Origin: Gemmiger formicilis
Lineage (GTDB): Bacteria; Bacillota; Clostridia; Oscillospirales; Ruminococcaceae
Direction: 5' to 3'
DNA length: 64,000 nucleotides
Assembly (NCBI RefSeq): GCF_018784445.1
Contig: NZ_WQOH01000031.1
Coordinates: forward strand, 1 to 64,000
Position 1 is the first letter of the stretch, and each line of letters opens with the position of its first letter. The notes beneath the pieces are model-generated. The model did not search any database. It saw only the letters and a list, made by a program, of their open reading frames with translations, and was not told the origin of the DNA. Of this stretch, positions 31,342 to 40,011 are shown piece by piece. Both the position numbers and the translations under genes were made by a program.

Positions 31342-31399
31342 TTGTCAAAACCGACCATTTCGCTATACTGAGTATAGAACAATTTTCGCAGGTTTGCAA
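31342..31399. promoter_or_regulatory. divergent promoters with shared palindromic operator
   Basis: Plus strand: TTGTCA (31342-31347), 16-bp spacer, TATACT (31364-31369). Minus strand: TTGCAA (31394-31399), 17-bp spacer, TATACT (31376-31371). Both -10 boxes fall within CTATACTGAGTATAG (31363-31377), a perfect 7-1-7 palindrome. A regulator bound there would block both promoters. Confidence 0.75.
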
Positions 31400-31451
31400 C
31401 TTGTTTCTTACCGGCTTTTGCGGTAATATAGTTGTGTGCAGCTCAAGCGTA

Positions 31452-31475
31452 GGGCGGCATGCCCCCATGCCGTCC
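31452..31475. repeat. short palindrome, family C-like
   Basis: GGGCGGCATG and CATGCCGTCC around CCCC, preceded by GTA, in the leader of the M18 gene. Resembles the GTAGGGGC repeats further right. Confidence 0.45.
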
Positions 31476-31528
31476 CACGGTATCACCGCCAACCGTGCGG
31501 AATATTGTTCAAGAGGAGAAACCGACCT

Positions 31529-32827
31529 ATGTACGATGATCTCGTAGAATTTTTGCAGGAATCCGTCACCCCGTTCCACGCCGCTGCCACGGCCGAAAGC
31601 TGGCTGCGCGCCGCCGGTTTTACCCGGCTGGAAGAAGCCGACTACTGGAACCTGGAACCCGGCAAGGGCTACTACACCACCCGCAACGGCTCGTCCGTGG
31701 TGGCCTGGCGCGTGCCGGACCACGCCATCGGCGGCTGGCGCATCGTGGCCAGCCACAGCGACTCCCCCACTTGGAAGATCAAGACCGACATCGTTGAGAA
31801 TGACGGCTGCCGCCGCCTGAGCGTCGAAGGCTACGGCGGGATGATCATGTCCACCTGGCTGGACCGCCCGCTGACTGTCGGCGGCCGCGTCATTGTCAAG
31901 ACCGAGGACGGCATCGAGAGCCGCCTTGTCTGCATTGACCGGGATCTCCTCGTCATCCCCTCGCTGGCCATCCACTTCCAGCGCGACATCAACAAAGGCC
32001 ACACCTTCAATCCGCAGGTCGATATGCAGCCGCTGTGGGGCCCCGCAGGCAGCCGCACCCTGACCGACCTGGTGGCGGAGGAACTGGGCGTGGACACTGC
32101 GGACATCCTGGACAGCGATTTGCAGCTTGTGACCCGCCAGGCCCCGACCCAGATCGGCCCCGACGGTGAGTTCTTCATGGCCCCGCGCATCGATGATCTG
32201 GAATGCGCCGCCACGACGCTGCTGGGCTTTCTGGATGCAGCCGTCGAGACAGACAGTGCCTGCGCCCCGGTCTGGGCGATGCTAGACAATGAGGAAGTCG
32301 GCTCGTCGAGCCGGATGGGCGCCCAGAGCAGCTACCTGCGCGACGTGCTGGACCGCATTGTTGACGCCATCCCCCACAGCGGGCAGGCCATGCACCGCGC
32401 CATGGCAAACAGCTTTATGCTGAGCGCCGACAACGCCCACGCCACCCACCCGAACTTCCCGCAGAAGTCCGACCCCTGCGCCCCGGTACGCCTGGGCGGC
32501 GGCGTGGTGCTGAAGTACAACGCCAGCCAGAAGTACACGACCAATGCCGTCAGCGGCGCGATTTTCCGCGCCATCTGCGAGAAGGCCGACGTGCCGGTGC
32601 AGGTCTTTACCAACCGCGCCGACGAGGCCGGCGGCTCGACGCTGGGCAATTTGCAGAGCCACACGCTGCCCATCCCGATGGCGGATATCGGCCTGGCTCA
32701 GCTGGCGATGCACAGCGCCGTGGAGACGGCCAGCGTCGCCGACGCCGAGGCCATGACCAAGGCCGTGGCCGCCTTCTACCGTGTCCATCTGCGTGCCCTG
32801 GGCGACGGCACCTACACGCTGGCATGA
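31529..32827 (+). CDS. M18-family aminopeptidase, 432 aa
   Basis: Cytosolic di-zinc aminopeptidase with preference for acidic N-terminal residues in known members. Seen: SHSDSPTWKIK (first metal His/Asp), MLDNEEVGSSS (Glu base and ligand), and SADNAHATHPNF near the C-terminus. Full length for the family. The start at 31529 (MYDDLVEFLQ) has AGAGGAG 12 nt upstream. Probably driven by the promoter at 31342. The stop overlaps the gluQ start (ATGA). Confidence 0.93.
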   Translation: MYDDLVEFLQESVTPFHAAATAESWLRAAGFTRLEEADYWNLEPGKGYYTTRNGSSVVAWRVPDHAIGGWRIVASHSDSPTWKIKTDIVENDGCRRLSVEGYGGMIMSTWLDRPLTVGGRVIVKTEDGIESRLVCIDRDLLVIPSLAIHFQRDINKGHTFNPQVDMQPLWGPAGSRTLTDLVAEELGVDTADILDSDLQLVTRQAPTQIGPDGEFFMAPRIDDLECAATTLLGFLDAAVETDSACAPVWAMLDNEEVGSSSRMGAQSSYLRDVLDRIVDAIPHSGQAMHRAMANSFMLSADNAHATHPNFPQKSDPCAPVRLGGGVVLKYNASQKYTTNAVSGAIFRAICEKADVPVQVFTNRADEAGGSTLGNLQSHTLPIPMADIGLAQLAMHSAVETASVADAEAMTKAVAAFYRVHLRALGDGTYTLA

Positions 32828-33744
32828 TTACCGGACGGTACGCACCCAGCCCCAGCGGCCGGATGCACCTGGGCAATTTGATGTGCTGCCTGCTGGCCTG
32901 GCTGAGCGCCAAAAGCAAGGGCGGCCAGGTGCTGCTGCGCATTGAGGACCTGGACACCCAGCGCTGCCCCCGCGCCTACGCCGACGCTATCATCGACGAT
33001 TTGGCCTGGCTGGGCCTGGCCGCCGACGGCCCCGAGCCGCCAATCTATCAGAGCGAACGCAGCGCCATCTACCAGCAGTATTTTGACGAGCTTGCCCGCC
33101 GGGGGCTGGTTTACCCCTGCTTTTGCAGCCGCAGCCAGCTCCACGCTGCCAGTGCGCCCCACCGCAGCGACGGCCAGGTCGTCTACGCCGGGACCTGCCG
33201 CGGGCTGACCCCCGCCGAAATCGCCGTGCGCACTAAGACCCGCGCCCCCGCCTGGCGCGTGCAGGTGCCCGATGAGGTCATCGCCTTTGAGGACGGCCAT
33301 ATGGGCCATTACGCGGAAAATCTTGCCCGCGACTGCGGCGACTTTTACCTGCGCCGGGCCGACGGTGTGTTTGCCTACCAGCTGGCCGTCGTCGTGGACG
33401 ATGCCCTGATGGGCGTGGACGAGGTCGTGCGCGGCAGTGACCTCTTATCCAGCACGCCGCGCCAGCTCTGGCTTTACCGGGAGCTGGGGCTGACCGCGCC
33501 GAAATTCTACCATCTGCCGCTGCTTTTGGCACCGGACGGCCGCCGTCTCTCAAAGCGCGACGGCGACCAGAGCCTCGAAAACCTGCGCGAGAAATACACC
33601 GCCGGGGAAATCATCGGCAAGCTGGCCTTTGCCTGTAATTTGCAGCCCAAGCCCACCCCCACGACCCCGCAGGAATTAGCCCGCACCTTTGATTGGGCTA
33701 GGGTGCCAAAAAGCGACATACTTTTACCGGAAAAGCTGTTTTAA
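32824..33744 (+). CDS. gluQ: glutamyl-Q tRNA(Asp) synthetase, 306 aa
   Basis: Attaches glutamate to queuosine at position 34 of tRNA-Asp. Seen: class I HIGH-like PSGRMHLGN, RIEDLDTQR, Cys residues PCFCSR and GTC for the zinc site, and KMSKS-like RLSKRDGD. It is short and lacks the anticodon-binding domain, which distinguishes it from full GluRS. Overlaps the M18 gene by 4 bp. Confidence 0.92.
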   Translation: MITGRYAPSPSGRMHLGNLMCCLLAWLSAKSKGGQVLLRIEDLDTQRCPRAYADAIIDDLAWLGLAADGPEPPIYQSERSAIYQQYFDELARRGLVYPCFCSRSQLHAASAPHRSDGQVVYAGTCRGLTPAEIAVRTKTRAPAWRVQVPDEVIAFEDGHMGHYAENLARDCGDFYLRRADGVFAYQLAVVVDDALMGVDEVVRGSDLLSSTPRQLWLYRELGLTAPKFYHLPLLLAPDGRRLSKRDGDQSLENLREKYTAGEIIGKLAFACNLQPKPTPTTPQELARTFDWARVPKSDILLPEKLF

Positions 33745-33760
33745 TATAAGGTAGATACCT

Positions 33761-33906
33761 AAAGGCTTCCCCCCTTGGGGGAAGCTTTCTGCGAAGCAGA
33801 CTGATGAGGGGCAGCCTTGCTGCTGTCGCCCCCTTCCCCGGGCGGCTATGGCAACCGCGCCCCTCATCCGGCCTGCGGCCACCTTCCCCCAAGGGGGAAG
33901 GCATTT
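33761..33906. repeat. dispersed palindromic repeat, family B copy 2
   Basis: Starts AAAGGCTTCCCCCCTTGGGG and ends CCCCCAAGGGGGAAGGCA; internal GCAGACTGATGAGGGGCAG and CCGGCCTGCGGCCACC. Confidence 0.8.
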
Positions 33907-33934
33907 ACCATTTCACCAAAAGGAGACCTTCCCC

Positions 33935-36535
33935 ATGCAACGCTATGACATCACCGGCATGAGCTGCGCGGCCTGCGCAAGCCATGTGGAAAAAGCCGTG
34001 GCGGCTGTGCCGGGGGTTGCATCCGTCGCTGTCAGCCTGCTGACCAACTCCATGCAGGTCGATTACACACCCGATGCCGACCCTGACGCAACCGCAAAAC
34101 GCATCATCAAGGCGGTGGATGCCGCCGGGTACGGCGCATCCCTCGCCACCGCCGAAAGCGAGAACGCCGAGTTGGAGGACACCGAGACCCCAAAGCTGAA
34201 AAAACGCCTGATTGCCAGTCTGTGTTTTCTCGTTCCCCTCATGTATGTCTCGATGGGCCACATGATCGGCCTGCCGCTGGGCAGCGTGTTCCACGGCGGC
34301 GGTTGGCACGCCATTCTGTTTGCAGGCACCCAGCTGGCCCTGACCCTGCCCGTCTGCTGGATCAATCGTGCCTTCTTCATCTCGGGCTGGAAGGGCATCA
34401 AGACCCGCGCCCCCGGCATGGACACGCTGGTGGCCCTCGGCGCGGGCGCGTCACTGGCCTACGGCCTGTTCGCCATCGTCATGATCTGCGTCGGCCTGTA
34501 CACCGGCAATGACGATTTGGTCATGCAGTACCGCCACGACCTCTATTTTGAATCAGCGGCCATGATCCTGACCCTGATCACCGTGGGCAAAACGCTGGAA
34601 GCATACAGCAAGGGCAAGACCACCGACGCGCTGAAAAGCCTGATGAAGCTGGCCCCGCAGACCGCCTGTGTGCTGCGCGGCGGCGAGCAGATCACAGTCC
34701 CGGTCAGCGAGGTCAATGTCGGCGACCTGTTCCTGGTTCGCCCCGGCGAGAGCATCCCGGTGGATGGCACAGTCGCCGAGGGCATTTCCACTGTGAACGA
34801 GGCCGCCCTGACCGGCGAGAGCATGCCGGTGGACAAGTTCCCCGGCTCGCCTGTCAGCGCCGCCACCATCAACCAGAACGGTGCCCTGACCTGCCGTGCC
34901 GAGCGCGTCGGCCAGGACACGACGCTGTCCCAGGTCATCCGCCTGGTGCGCGACGCCGCCGCTACCAAGGCCCCGCTTGCTAAGACGGCCGATAAAGTTT
35001 CCGGCATCTTCGTTCCCACCGTCATCTGCATTGCCACCGCAACGTTCCTGATTTGGCTGCTGCTGGGCCAGACCTTCACGTTCGCGCTGGCACGCGGTAT
35101 CAGCGTGCTGGTCATCAGCTGCCCCTGTGCCCTGGGCCTGGCCACCCCGGTCGCCATCATGGTGGGCAGCGGCGTCGGTGCCAAGAACGGCATTCTGTTC
35201 AAGACCGCCGCCAGCCTCGAAACCACCGGCTACACCGACGCTGTGCTGCTGGATAAGACCGGTACCGTCACCACCGGTGAGCCGAGCGTCGTCAAAATCG
35301 TTGGCACCGGCAACGTGCCCGAAAAGTTCCTGCTCAGCCTGGCTGCCGGCCTGGAACTGCGCAGCGAACACCCGCTGGCACGCGCCATTTTGGAACGCGC
35401 CGACAAGGACAAGCTCTCCTACACCACCGTCGCCAACTTTGAGGCTGTCCCCGGCAAGGGTTTACAGGGCAAAGTTGCGGGCAAAGTCATCGCGGGCGGC
35501 AACGCAAACTTCATCCGCGAGCACTGCGAGCTGCCTGACGATCTGGCCCAGGCGGGCGACGCCATGAGCGCCGACGGCATCACGCCGCTGTATTTCTCGC
35601 TGGCCGGCAAGGCGGCGGGCGTCATCGGCGTGGCCGACGTCGTCAAGAAAACCTCGAAATCTGCCATCGACCAGATGAAGGCTCTGGGCCTGAAGGTCGT
35701 GCTGCTGACCGGCGACAATACCGCCACGGCCCGCCACATCGGCGCAACGATCGGCCTGGACACCGACCACGTCATTGCAGGCGTTCTGCCTGCGGGCAAG
35801 GAAGCCGAAGTCCGCGCCCTGCAGGCGCAGGGCCGCGTTGCCATGGTCGGCGACGGCATCAACGATGCCCCCGCCTTGACCCGCGCCGAGACCGGCATCG
35901 CCATCGGTGCCGGTGCGGACGTGGCGCTGGACGCCGCCGACGTTGTGCTGGTGCGCAGCGATCTGGCCGATGTGCCCGCCGCGGTGCGCCTGTCCCGCGC
36001 GGTGGTGCGCAACATTCACCAGAACCTGTTCTGGGCGTTCTTCTACAACGCCATCTGCATTCCGCTGGCGGCGGGCGTGTTCACCGGTATCGGCATCACG
36101 CTGAACCCGATGATCGCCTCGGCGGCCATGAGCCTTTCCAGCGTCTGCGTTGTCACCAACGCGCTGCGGCTCAACGCCTTTGACCCGCGCAATGCCGCCC
36201 ACGACGCCCCGCCGAAGCGCAAGGCCCCTGCCCGTAAACCCATTTCTGAACCAACCACCTGCCCCACCGGCAGCTGCCCTGTACAGCCTGCCGAAATTGA
36301 CGATAAAACGGAGGAAATCACCATGAACAAGACGATTCACATTGAAGGCATGATGTGCGGCCACTGCGAGGCCGCTGTGAAGAAGGCCCTGGAAGCCCTG
36401 GACGGCGTTGCCAGCGCCACGGTCAGCCACGAGCAGGGCACGGCCATCGTCGCCCTGACCCATGACGTGGCCGATGCCGAGCTGAAGGCCGCCGTTGAGG
36501 CCAAGGACTACACCGTTACCGGCATCGACGCATGA
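33935..36535 (+). CDS. copA: copper-exporting P-type ATPase with N- and C-terminal HMA domains, 866 aa
   Basis: Exports Cu(I) (or Ag). Domains: HMA 1-65 with GMSCAACASHV; membrane segments; actuator TGES; CPC metal site in SCPCALGLA at about 393-396; phosphorylation site DKTGTVTTG near 440; hinge GDGINDAPAL near 638; final helices; then a Cys-containing linker (TCPTGSCP) and a second HMA (MMCGHCEAAV) at the C-terminus. Most CopA proteins end at the membrane helices, so the last 70 residues look like a fused CopZ. AAAGGAGA precedes the ATG. No CopY or CsoR gene is adjacent. Confidence 0.93.
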   Translation: MQRYDITGMSCAACASHVEKAVAAVPGVASVAVSLLTNSMQVDYTPDADPDATAKRIIKAVDAAGYGASLATAESENAELEDTETPKLKKRLIASLCFLVPLMYVSMGHMIGLPLGSVFHGGGWHAILFAGTQLALTLPVCWINRAFFISGWKGIKTRAPGMDTLVALGAGASLAYGLFAIVMICVGLYTGNDDLVMQYRHDLYFESAAMILTLITVGKTLEAYSKGKTTDALKSLMKLAPQTACVLRGGEQITVPVSEVNVGDLFLVRPGESIPVDGTVAEGISTVNEAALTGESMPVDKFPGSPVSAATINQNGALTCRAERVGQDTTLSQVIRLVRDAAATKAPLAKTADKVSGIFVPTVICIATATFLIWLLLGQTFTFALARGISVLVISCPCALGLATPVAIMVGSGVGAKNGILFKTAASLETTGYTDAVLLDKTGTVTTGEPSVVKIVGTGNVPEKFLLSLAAGLELRSEHPLARAILERADKDKLSYTTVANFEAVPGKGLQGKVAGKVIAGGNANFIREHCELPDDLAQAGDAMSADGITPLYFSLAGKAAGVIGVADVVKKTSKSAIDQMKALGLKVVLLTGDNTATARHIGATIGLDTDHVIAGVLPAGKEAEVRALQAQGRVAMVGDGINDAPALTRAETGIAIGAGADVALDAADVVLVRSDLADVPAAVRLSRAVVRNIHQNLFWAFFYNAICIPLAAGVFTGIGITLNPMIASAAMSLSSVCVVTNALRLNAFDPRNAAHDAPPKRKAPARKPISEPTTCPTGSCPVQPAEIDDKTEEITMNKTIHIEGMMCGHCEAAVKKALEALDGVASATVSHEQGTAIVALTHDVADAELKAAVEAKDYTVTGIDA
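36323..36535 (+). CDS. internal in-frame start: CopZ-like copper chaperone, 70 aa
   Basis: Within copA, ACGGAGGAAATCACC directly precedes an in-frame ATG (36323) and the HMA domain MNKTIHIEGMMCGHCEAAVKK. A Shine-Dalgarno this good inside a coding region is unusual and would produce free copper chaperone besides the fused form. E. coli makes a copper chaperone from copA by another mechanism (frameshifting). Expression is inferred, not shown. Confidence 0.6.
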   Translation: MNKTIHIEGMMCGHCEAAVKKALEALDGVASATVSHEQGTAIVALTHDVADAELKAAVEAKDYTVTGIDA

Positions 36536-36816
36536 GCACCCTTCGCCGCCGCTGGCGGTTCACCGGCACGGTGCAGGGAGTGGGCTTTCGCTATTACGCC
36601 CGCGCCGCCGCGCTGCACCTGGGGCTGACCGGCTGGGTCGCCAACAACTGGGACGGCAGCGTCACGCTGGAAGCCCAGGGCGACCGCGCCGCGCTGGACG
36701 CGCTGGTCCCCTTGATCGAGCGCACCAACCGCTGGGCCCGCATCGAGAACATCGAGACCGCCACCCTCCCCCTCAAGGAGCATGAGTACGGGTTTGAGGA
36801 ACGGAGCGGGGATTAA
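36532..36816 (+). CDS. acylphosphatase, 94 aa
   Basis: Hydrolyses acyl phosphates such as 1,3-bisphosphoglycerate. Seen: signature GTVQGVGFRYYAR with the catalytic Arg and GWVANNWDGSVTLEAQG with the catalytic Asn. Overlaps the copA stop by 4 bp (ATGA), so coupled. Confidence 0.95.
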   Translation: MSTLRRRWRFTGTVQGVGFRYYARAAALHLGLTGWVANNWDGSVTLEAQGDRAALDALVPLIERTNRWARIENIETATLPLKEHEYGFEERSGD

Positions 36817-36821
36817 ATTTA

Positions 36822-36860
36822 CGGGCAGCACTGCCGAATGGCAGCGCTGCCCGCTTTTTT
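36822..36860 (+). terminator. terminator of copA-acylphosphatase operon
   Basis: CGGGCAGCACTGCC (36822-36835) pairs, with one mismatch, with GGCAGCGCTGCCCG (36840-36853), loop GAAT, then CTTTTTT. Confidence 0.9.
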
Positions 36861-36862
36861 GC

Positions 36863-36891
36863 TTGCACTTACCCGCTGTTACGGCTATAAT
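36863..36891 (+). promoter_or_regulatory. rsmI promoter
   Basis: TTGCAC (36863-36868), 17-bp spacer, TATAAT (36886-36891), 33 bp before the rsmI TTG start. It begins directly after the previous terminator. Confidence 0.8.
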
Positions 36892-36924
36892 AATACTATA
36901 TCAATATCAAAAGGGGTTTTCGTT

Positions 36925-37758
36925 TTGCCCGGAACTTTATATCTTGTCGCTACGCCTATCGGCAATCTGGACGATATGCCGCCCCGCGTGGCTGCCACCT
37001 TCGGCATGGCGGACTTCATCGCCGCCGAGGATACCCGCGTGACCCTGCGGCTGCTGAACCATCTGGGGCTGAAAAAGCCGATGGTCAGCTACTATGAACA
37101 CGCGCTCCACCACGGCGAGGCCATTTTGCAGCGCATTGAAGCGGGCGAAAACTGCGCCCTTTGCAGTGATGCCGGTATGCCCTGCATCAGCGACCCCGGC
37201 GAGCAGATTGTTCGCGAGGCCCACGAGCGCGGCATCAAGGTCGTGCCCATCCCGGCCGCGTCAGCCTGCGTCACGGCACTGGCAGCCAGCGGCCAGCCCA
37301 CGGCCCGCTTTGTGTTTGAGGGATTTTTGCCTGTGCCCAAGCGCGACCGCCGCGAGCGCCTTGCCTTTTTGCAGAACGAGACCCGCACCATGATCTTCTA
37401 CGAGGCCCCGCACAAGCTGCGCGGCACGCTGGACGATTTGGCCGCGGCGTTTGGCGCAGGACGCTCTGTCTCGCTCTGCCGCGAGCTGACCAAGCTGCAC
37501 GAAGAGATCAAAAAAACGACCCTTGGTGAGGCCGTGGCTTACTATAAAGAAAACGATCCCCGCGGCGAGTATGTGCTGGTCCTGGCCGGTGCCGACCCCG
37601 CCGCCGTTGAGCAGGCCGCTGCGCCGACTTTGGAAGAAGCCGTCGCCGCTGCCCGTGCCTTGCAGGCAAACGGCCTGCCCCCCGCTGCCGCCGCCAAGCA
37701 GGCCGCCGCCGGGACACCGTTTAGTAAAGGTGAAATTTATAAGCAGCTTATCCAATAA
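36925..37758 (+). CDS. rsmI: 16S rRNA (cytidine1402-2'-O)-methyltransferase, 277 aa
   Basis: Seen: GTLYLVATPIGNLDDMPPR (N-terminal SAM-binding motif of the SIROHEME/tetrapyrrole methylase fold), AAEDTR, CSDAGMPCISDPG, and FYEAPHKL. The start is a TTG at 36925, chosen because AAAAGGGG lies 8-15 nt upstream, the family begins at this point (PGTLYLVATP), and the promoter ends at 36891; no ATG is nearby. Confidence 0.93.
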   Translation: MPGTLYLVATPIGNLDDMPPRVAATFGMADFIAAEDTRVTLRLLNHLGLKKPMVSYYEHALHHGEAILQRIEAGENCALCSDAGMPCISDPGEQIVREAHERGIKVVPIPAASACVTALAASGQPTARFVFEGFLPVPKRDRRERLAFLQNETRTMIFYEAPHKLRGTLDDLAAAFGAGRSVSLCRELTKLHEEIKKTTLGEAVAYYKENDPRGEYVLVLAGADPAAVEQAAAPTLEEAVAAARALQANGLPPAAAAKQAAAGTPFSKGEIYKQLIQ

Positions 37759-37912
37759 AAAGCCTTCCCCCTATGGGGGGAAGGTGGCCGAGCCCGCGAG
37801 GCCGGATGAGGGGCGCGTATGCCCAGGCTGCGCCGTAAAAGCGCAGCCTGGCAAGCCTGCCCCTCATCAGTCTGCTTCGCAGACAGCTTCTCCCAAGGGA
37901 GAAGCCTTTTTC
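37757..37912. repeat. dispersed palindromic repeat, family B copy 3
   Basis: Starts AAGCCTTCCCCCTATGGGGG, ends CAAGGGAGAAGCCTTTTT. Contains GGCCGGATGAGGGGC and CCCTCATCAGTCTGCTTCGC plus a central palindrome AGGCTGCGCC ... GCGCAGCCT. Orientation is opposite to copies 2 and 4. Confidence 0.8.
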
Positions 37913-37926
37913 AACAGGAGTTTCCT

Positions 37927-38412
37927 ATGTGTAAAATCTTAGTCGTCTCCGACGTCCATGGCCGCCTGCGCGACCTTCGTTGGCTTTTGAATAACGAGAC
38001 CGCCGACGCTATGTTCTACCTCGGCGACGGTCTGTACGATCTGAACGCCGCGCTGGAGCTGCGCAAAGAGCCAGTCCCCTACCCCATCTACCGCGTGGCG
38101 GGCAACTGTGATATGAACTACAACGAACCCAGCGAGGGAATGGTTCCTTTCGGTGGGGTGCTGTTCTTCTACACCCATGGCCACCATTACGGCGTCAAGA
38201 TGGGCAGCGAACGCCTGGCCGAGTGTGCCGGGGAGCGCGGCGCGGATGTCGCCTTGTTCGGCCACACCCACCGGCGCGAGCTGGTGCGCGGCGTGGGCAC
38301 GGCGGCCACCGTCTTTAACCCCGGCAGCCTGCGCGACGGCGGCAGCTACGGCGTCGTTACCATCACCAACGGCGAATGCAGTTTTACCTGGAAGAGGGTG
38401 CCTGAATTTTGA
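37927..38412 (+). CDS. YfcE-type metallophosphodiesterase, 161 aa
   Basis: Calcineurin-fold phosphodiesterase. Seen: SDVHGR, YLGDG, GNCD, THGHHYG and FGHTHR, the five metal motifs in order. The start at 37927 has AGGAG 8 nt upstream. Overlaps the next gene by 4 bp. Confidence 0.92.
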   Translation: MCKILVVSDVHGRLRDLRWLLNNETADAMFYLGDGLYDLNAALELRKEPVPYPIYRVAGNCDMNYNEPSEGMVPFGGVLFFYTHGHHYGVKMGSERLAECAGERGADVALFGHTHRRELVRGVGTAATVFNPGSLRDGGSYGVVTITNGECSFTWKRVPEF

Positions 38413-39143
38413 ACGAGAGCGTTATCTATCTGCCGGAAGTAGACAGTACCAACCTGTGGGCCAAGCATAACCTGGACAAGTTCGGCCCCATCGGCGCGGT
38501 GTACACCACCCACCAAACTGCCGGGCGCGGCCGCCTGGGCCGCGATTGGCTCGACGCGCCCCACAAGGGCCTGTATTACACGGCGGTCATCAAGACTGAC
38601 CTGGTCCAGCCCGCCACTTTGCCGCTGTTTGCCAGCCTGGCCGTCTGCGACGCCCTGCGGGAGCGGTATCACATTGACTGCCAGATCAAATGGCCCAACG
38701 ACCTGCTGCTGAGCGGCAAGAAGATTGTCGGCATTTTGTGCGAGGTCGGCCCCGACGGCCACAGCATTGTGGTGGGTATCGGCATCAACCTGGCCCAGCC
38801 GCAGGAGTATTTCGACGCCGCGGGCCTGCCCCACGGCACGAGCCTTGCCTTGCAGGGCGTATCGGTGGACATGGACACCGACCCTGAGTGGCTGGCACAG
38901 TACATGACGGATTTCGGCTTTGACCGCGCACTGTACACCTACGAGAGCGAGGGCTTTGCCCCCTACCGTGAGCGCTACAAGGCCTGCTGCGTCAACCTGG
39001 GCCGCCGCGTCACCTACGACGGCGGCGCAGGCATCGCCACCGATGTGGACGCCGACGGCCGCCTCATCGTCCACGACGAATCCGGCGACACCCGCGTATT
39101 TACCGGCGAAGTCAGCGTAAAGGGCATTTACGGGGCGGTGTGA
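38409..39143 (+). CDS. birA: biotin--[acetyl-CoA-carboxylase] ligase, catalytic type, 244 aa
   Basis: Biotinylates carrier proteins via biotinyl-AMP. Seen: EVDSTNLWAK, biotin loop GRGRLGRDW, KWPNDLLL with the catalytic Lys, and GIGINL. It has no N-terminal HTH, so it is a non-regulatory (group I) ligase. The start is a TTG overlapping the upstream TGA (TTGA), with GAGGGTG upstream. Confidence 0.92.
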   Translation: MNESVIYLPEVDSTNLWAKHNLDKFGPIGAVYTTHQTAGRGRLGRDWLDAPHKGLYYTAVIKTDLVQPATLPLFASLAVCDALRERYHIDCQIKWPNDLLLSGKKIVGILCEVGPDGHSIVVGIGINLAQPQEYFDAAGLPHGTSLALQGVSVDMDTDPEWLAQYMTDFGFDRALYTYESEGFAPYRERYKACCVNLGRRVTYDGGAGIATDVDADGRLIVHDESGDTRVFTGEVSVKGIYGAV

Positions 39144-39158
39144 CACTGGCACCACACC

Positions 39159-39186
39159 GTAGGGGCCGGGCATGCGCGGCCCCTAC
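39159..39186. repeat. family C palindrome
   Basis: GTAGGGGCC (39159-39167) and GGCCCCTAC (39178-39186) around GGGCATGCGC. Confidence 0.6.
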
Positions 39187-39196
39187 ATCTCTACAA

Positions 39197-39237
39197 ATAA
39201 AAAGCGATGGAACATTCCACGTTCCATCGCCTTTTTA
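39197..39237. terminator. bidirectional terminator between birA and ECF gene
   Basis: GCGATGGAAC (39204-39213) pairs with GTTCCATCGC (39221-39230), flanked by AAAAA and TTTTT. Confidence 0.85.
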
Positions 39238-39247
39238 TTATAAATTC

Positions 39248-39859
39248 TTAATTCATCTTCAAATATTTCCGCACCGGCAGGGAAACCGCACCGGCCACGA
39301 CGCAGCAGATGGCCCACTCAAAAATTGCCTGCACGCCCACAAGCAGCACAATGAACATAAACGCATTGGCTGCGCCCAGCGTGTTTGCCAGGTTCTGCAC
39401 GTACTCGCAGTTATAAAAAATCAGCACCAAAAAGCCCATGAAGAACACGGTGTTCAGCACCGGCGCGGCCAGGCCGCCCAGGAAGCAGCAGAGCTTCTCG
39501 TTCTTCGGCATCGCTTTGCGCAGGGCGGCAAAAATCAGGCCGGCGCACAGGCCCACCAGCACGCGGGCCACAAAGCAGACCACAAAGGTGCCGAACGGGC
39601 TGACCTGAAACAGGGCCGCGCCCATGGCGCTCTTGCCCTCGACCGCCTGGATAAAGCTGGTCGCGCCGAACACGCCGCCCAGGATGGCGCCCGCCGTGGG
39701 GCCCATCGTCATGGCGCCGATTGCCACCGGCACCGTCAGCAGCGACGCCGACAGCGGGCCGATCTGCAGATAGCCCAGCGGCGTATAGTTCAGCACAAGC
39801 AGAATGGCCACCAGCAGTGCAAGCTGGGTCAGCCAACGGATGTTGGTACGGTTTTTCAT
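39248..39859 (-). CDS. ECF transporter S-component, 203 aa
   Basis: Substrate-binding membrane subunit of an energy-coupling-factor vitamin importer. Seen: about six hydrophobic segments, LGYLQIGPLSASLLTVPVAI and GAMTMGPTAGAILGGVFGATS (the GPxxG region of S-components), and a basic C-terminus. The start at 39859 has AGGAGG 9 nt upstream. The substrate cannot be told; proximity to birA makes a vitamin plausible but is convergent, not operonic. No A or T components nearby. Confidence 0.82.
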   Translation of the reverse strand: MKNRTNIRWLTQLALLVAILLVLNYTPLGYLQIGPLSASLLTVPVAIGAMTMGPTAGAILGGVFGATSFIQAVEGKSAMGAALFQVSPFGTFVVCFVARVLVGLCAGLIFAALRKAMPKNEKLCCFLGGLAAPVLNTVFFMGFLVLIFYNCEYVQNLANTLGAANAFMFIVLLVGVQAIFEWAICCVVAGAVSLPVRKYLKMN

Positions 39860-39941
39860 ATTCAATTTTCCTCCTGCTGCCGTCTCCTACAATTCGGGAG
39901 TACAGCGCAAATGTACGGCCCGTCCCGGGCCGCCGACATTC

Positions 39942-39970
39942 AGTATACCACAAACAGAAGGAAAAGGCAA
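39942..39970 (-). promoter_or_regulatory. promoter of the ECF S-component gene
   Basis: On the minus strand: TTGCCT (39970-39965), 17-bp spacer, TATACT (39947-39942). The 80-nt leader contains a GGCCCG/CGGGCC stem but matches no riboswitch that I recognise. Confidence 0.7.
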
Positions 39971-40011
39971 GCGCTTTTTGGCCCCCCTCGGGGGGGGGGA
40001 AAAAAGGCTTA

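Noticed and set aside
39866-39941. A vitamin riboswitch upstream of the ECF S-component.
   Set aside because: The leader is only about 80 nt and has one simple GC stem; no consensus of a known riboswitch class was recognised.
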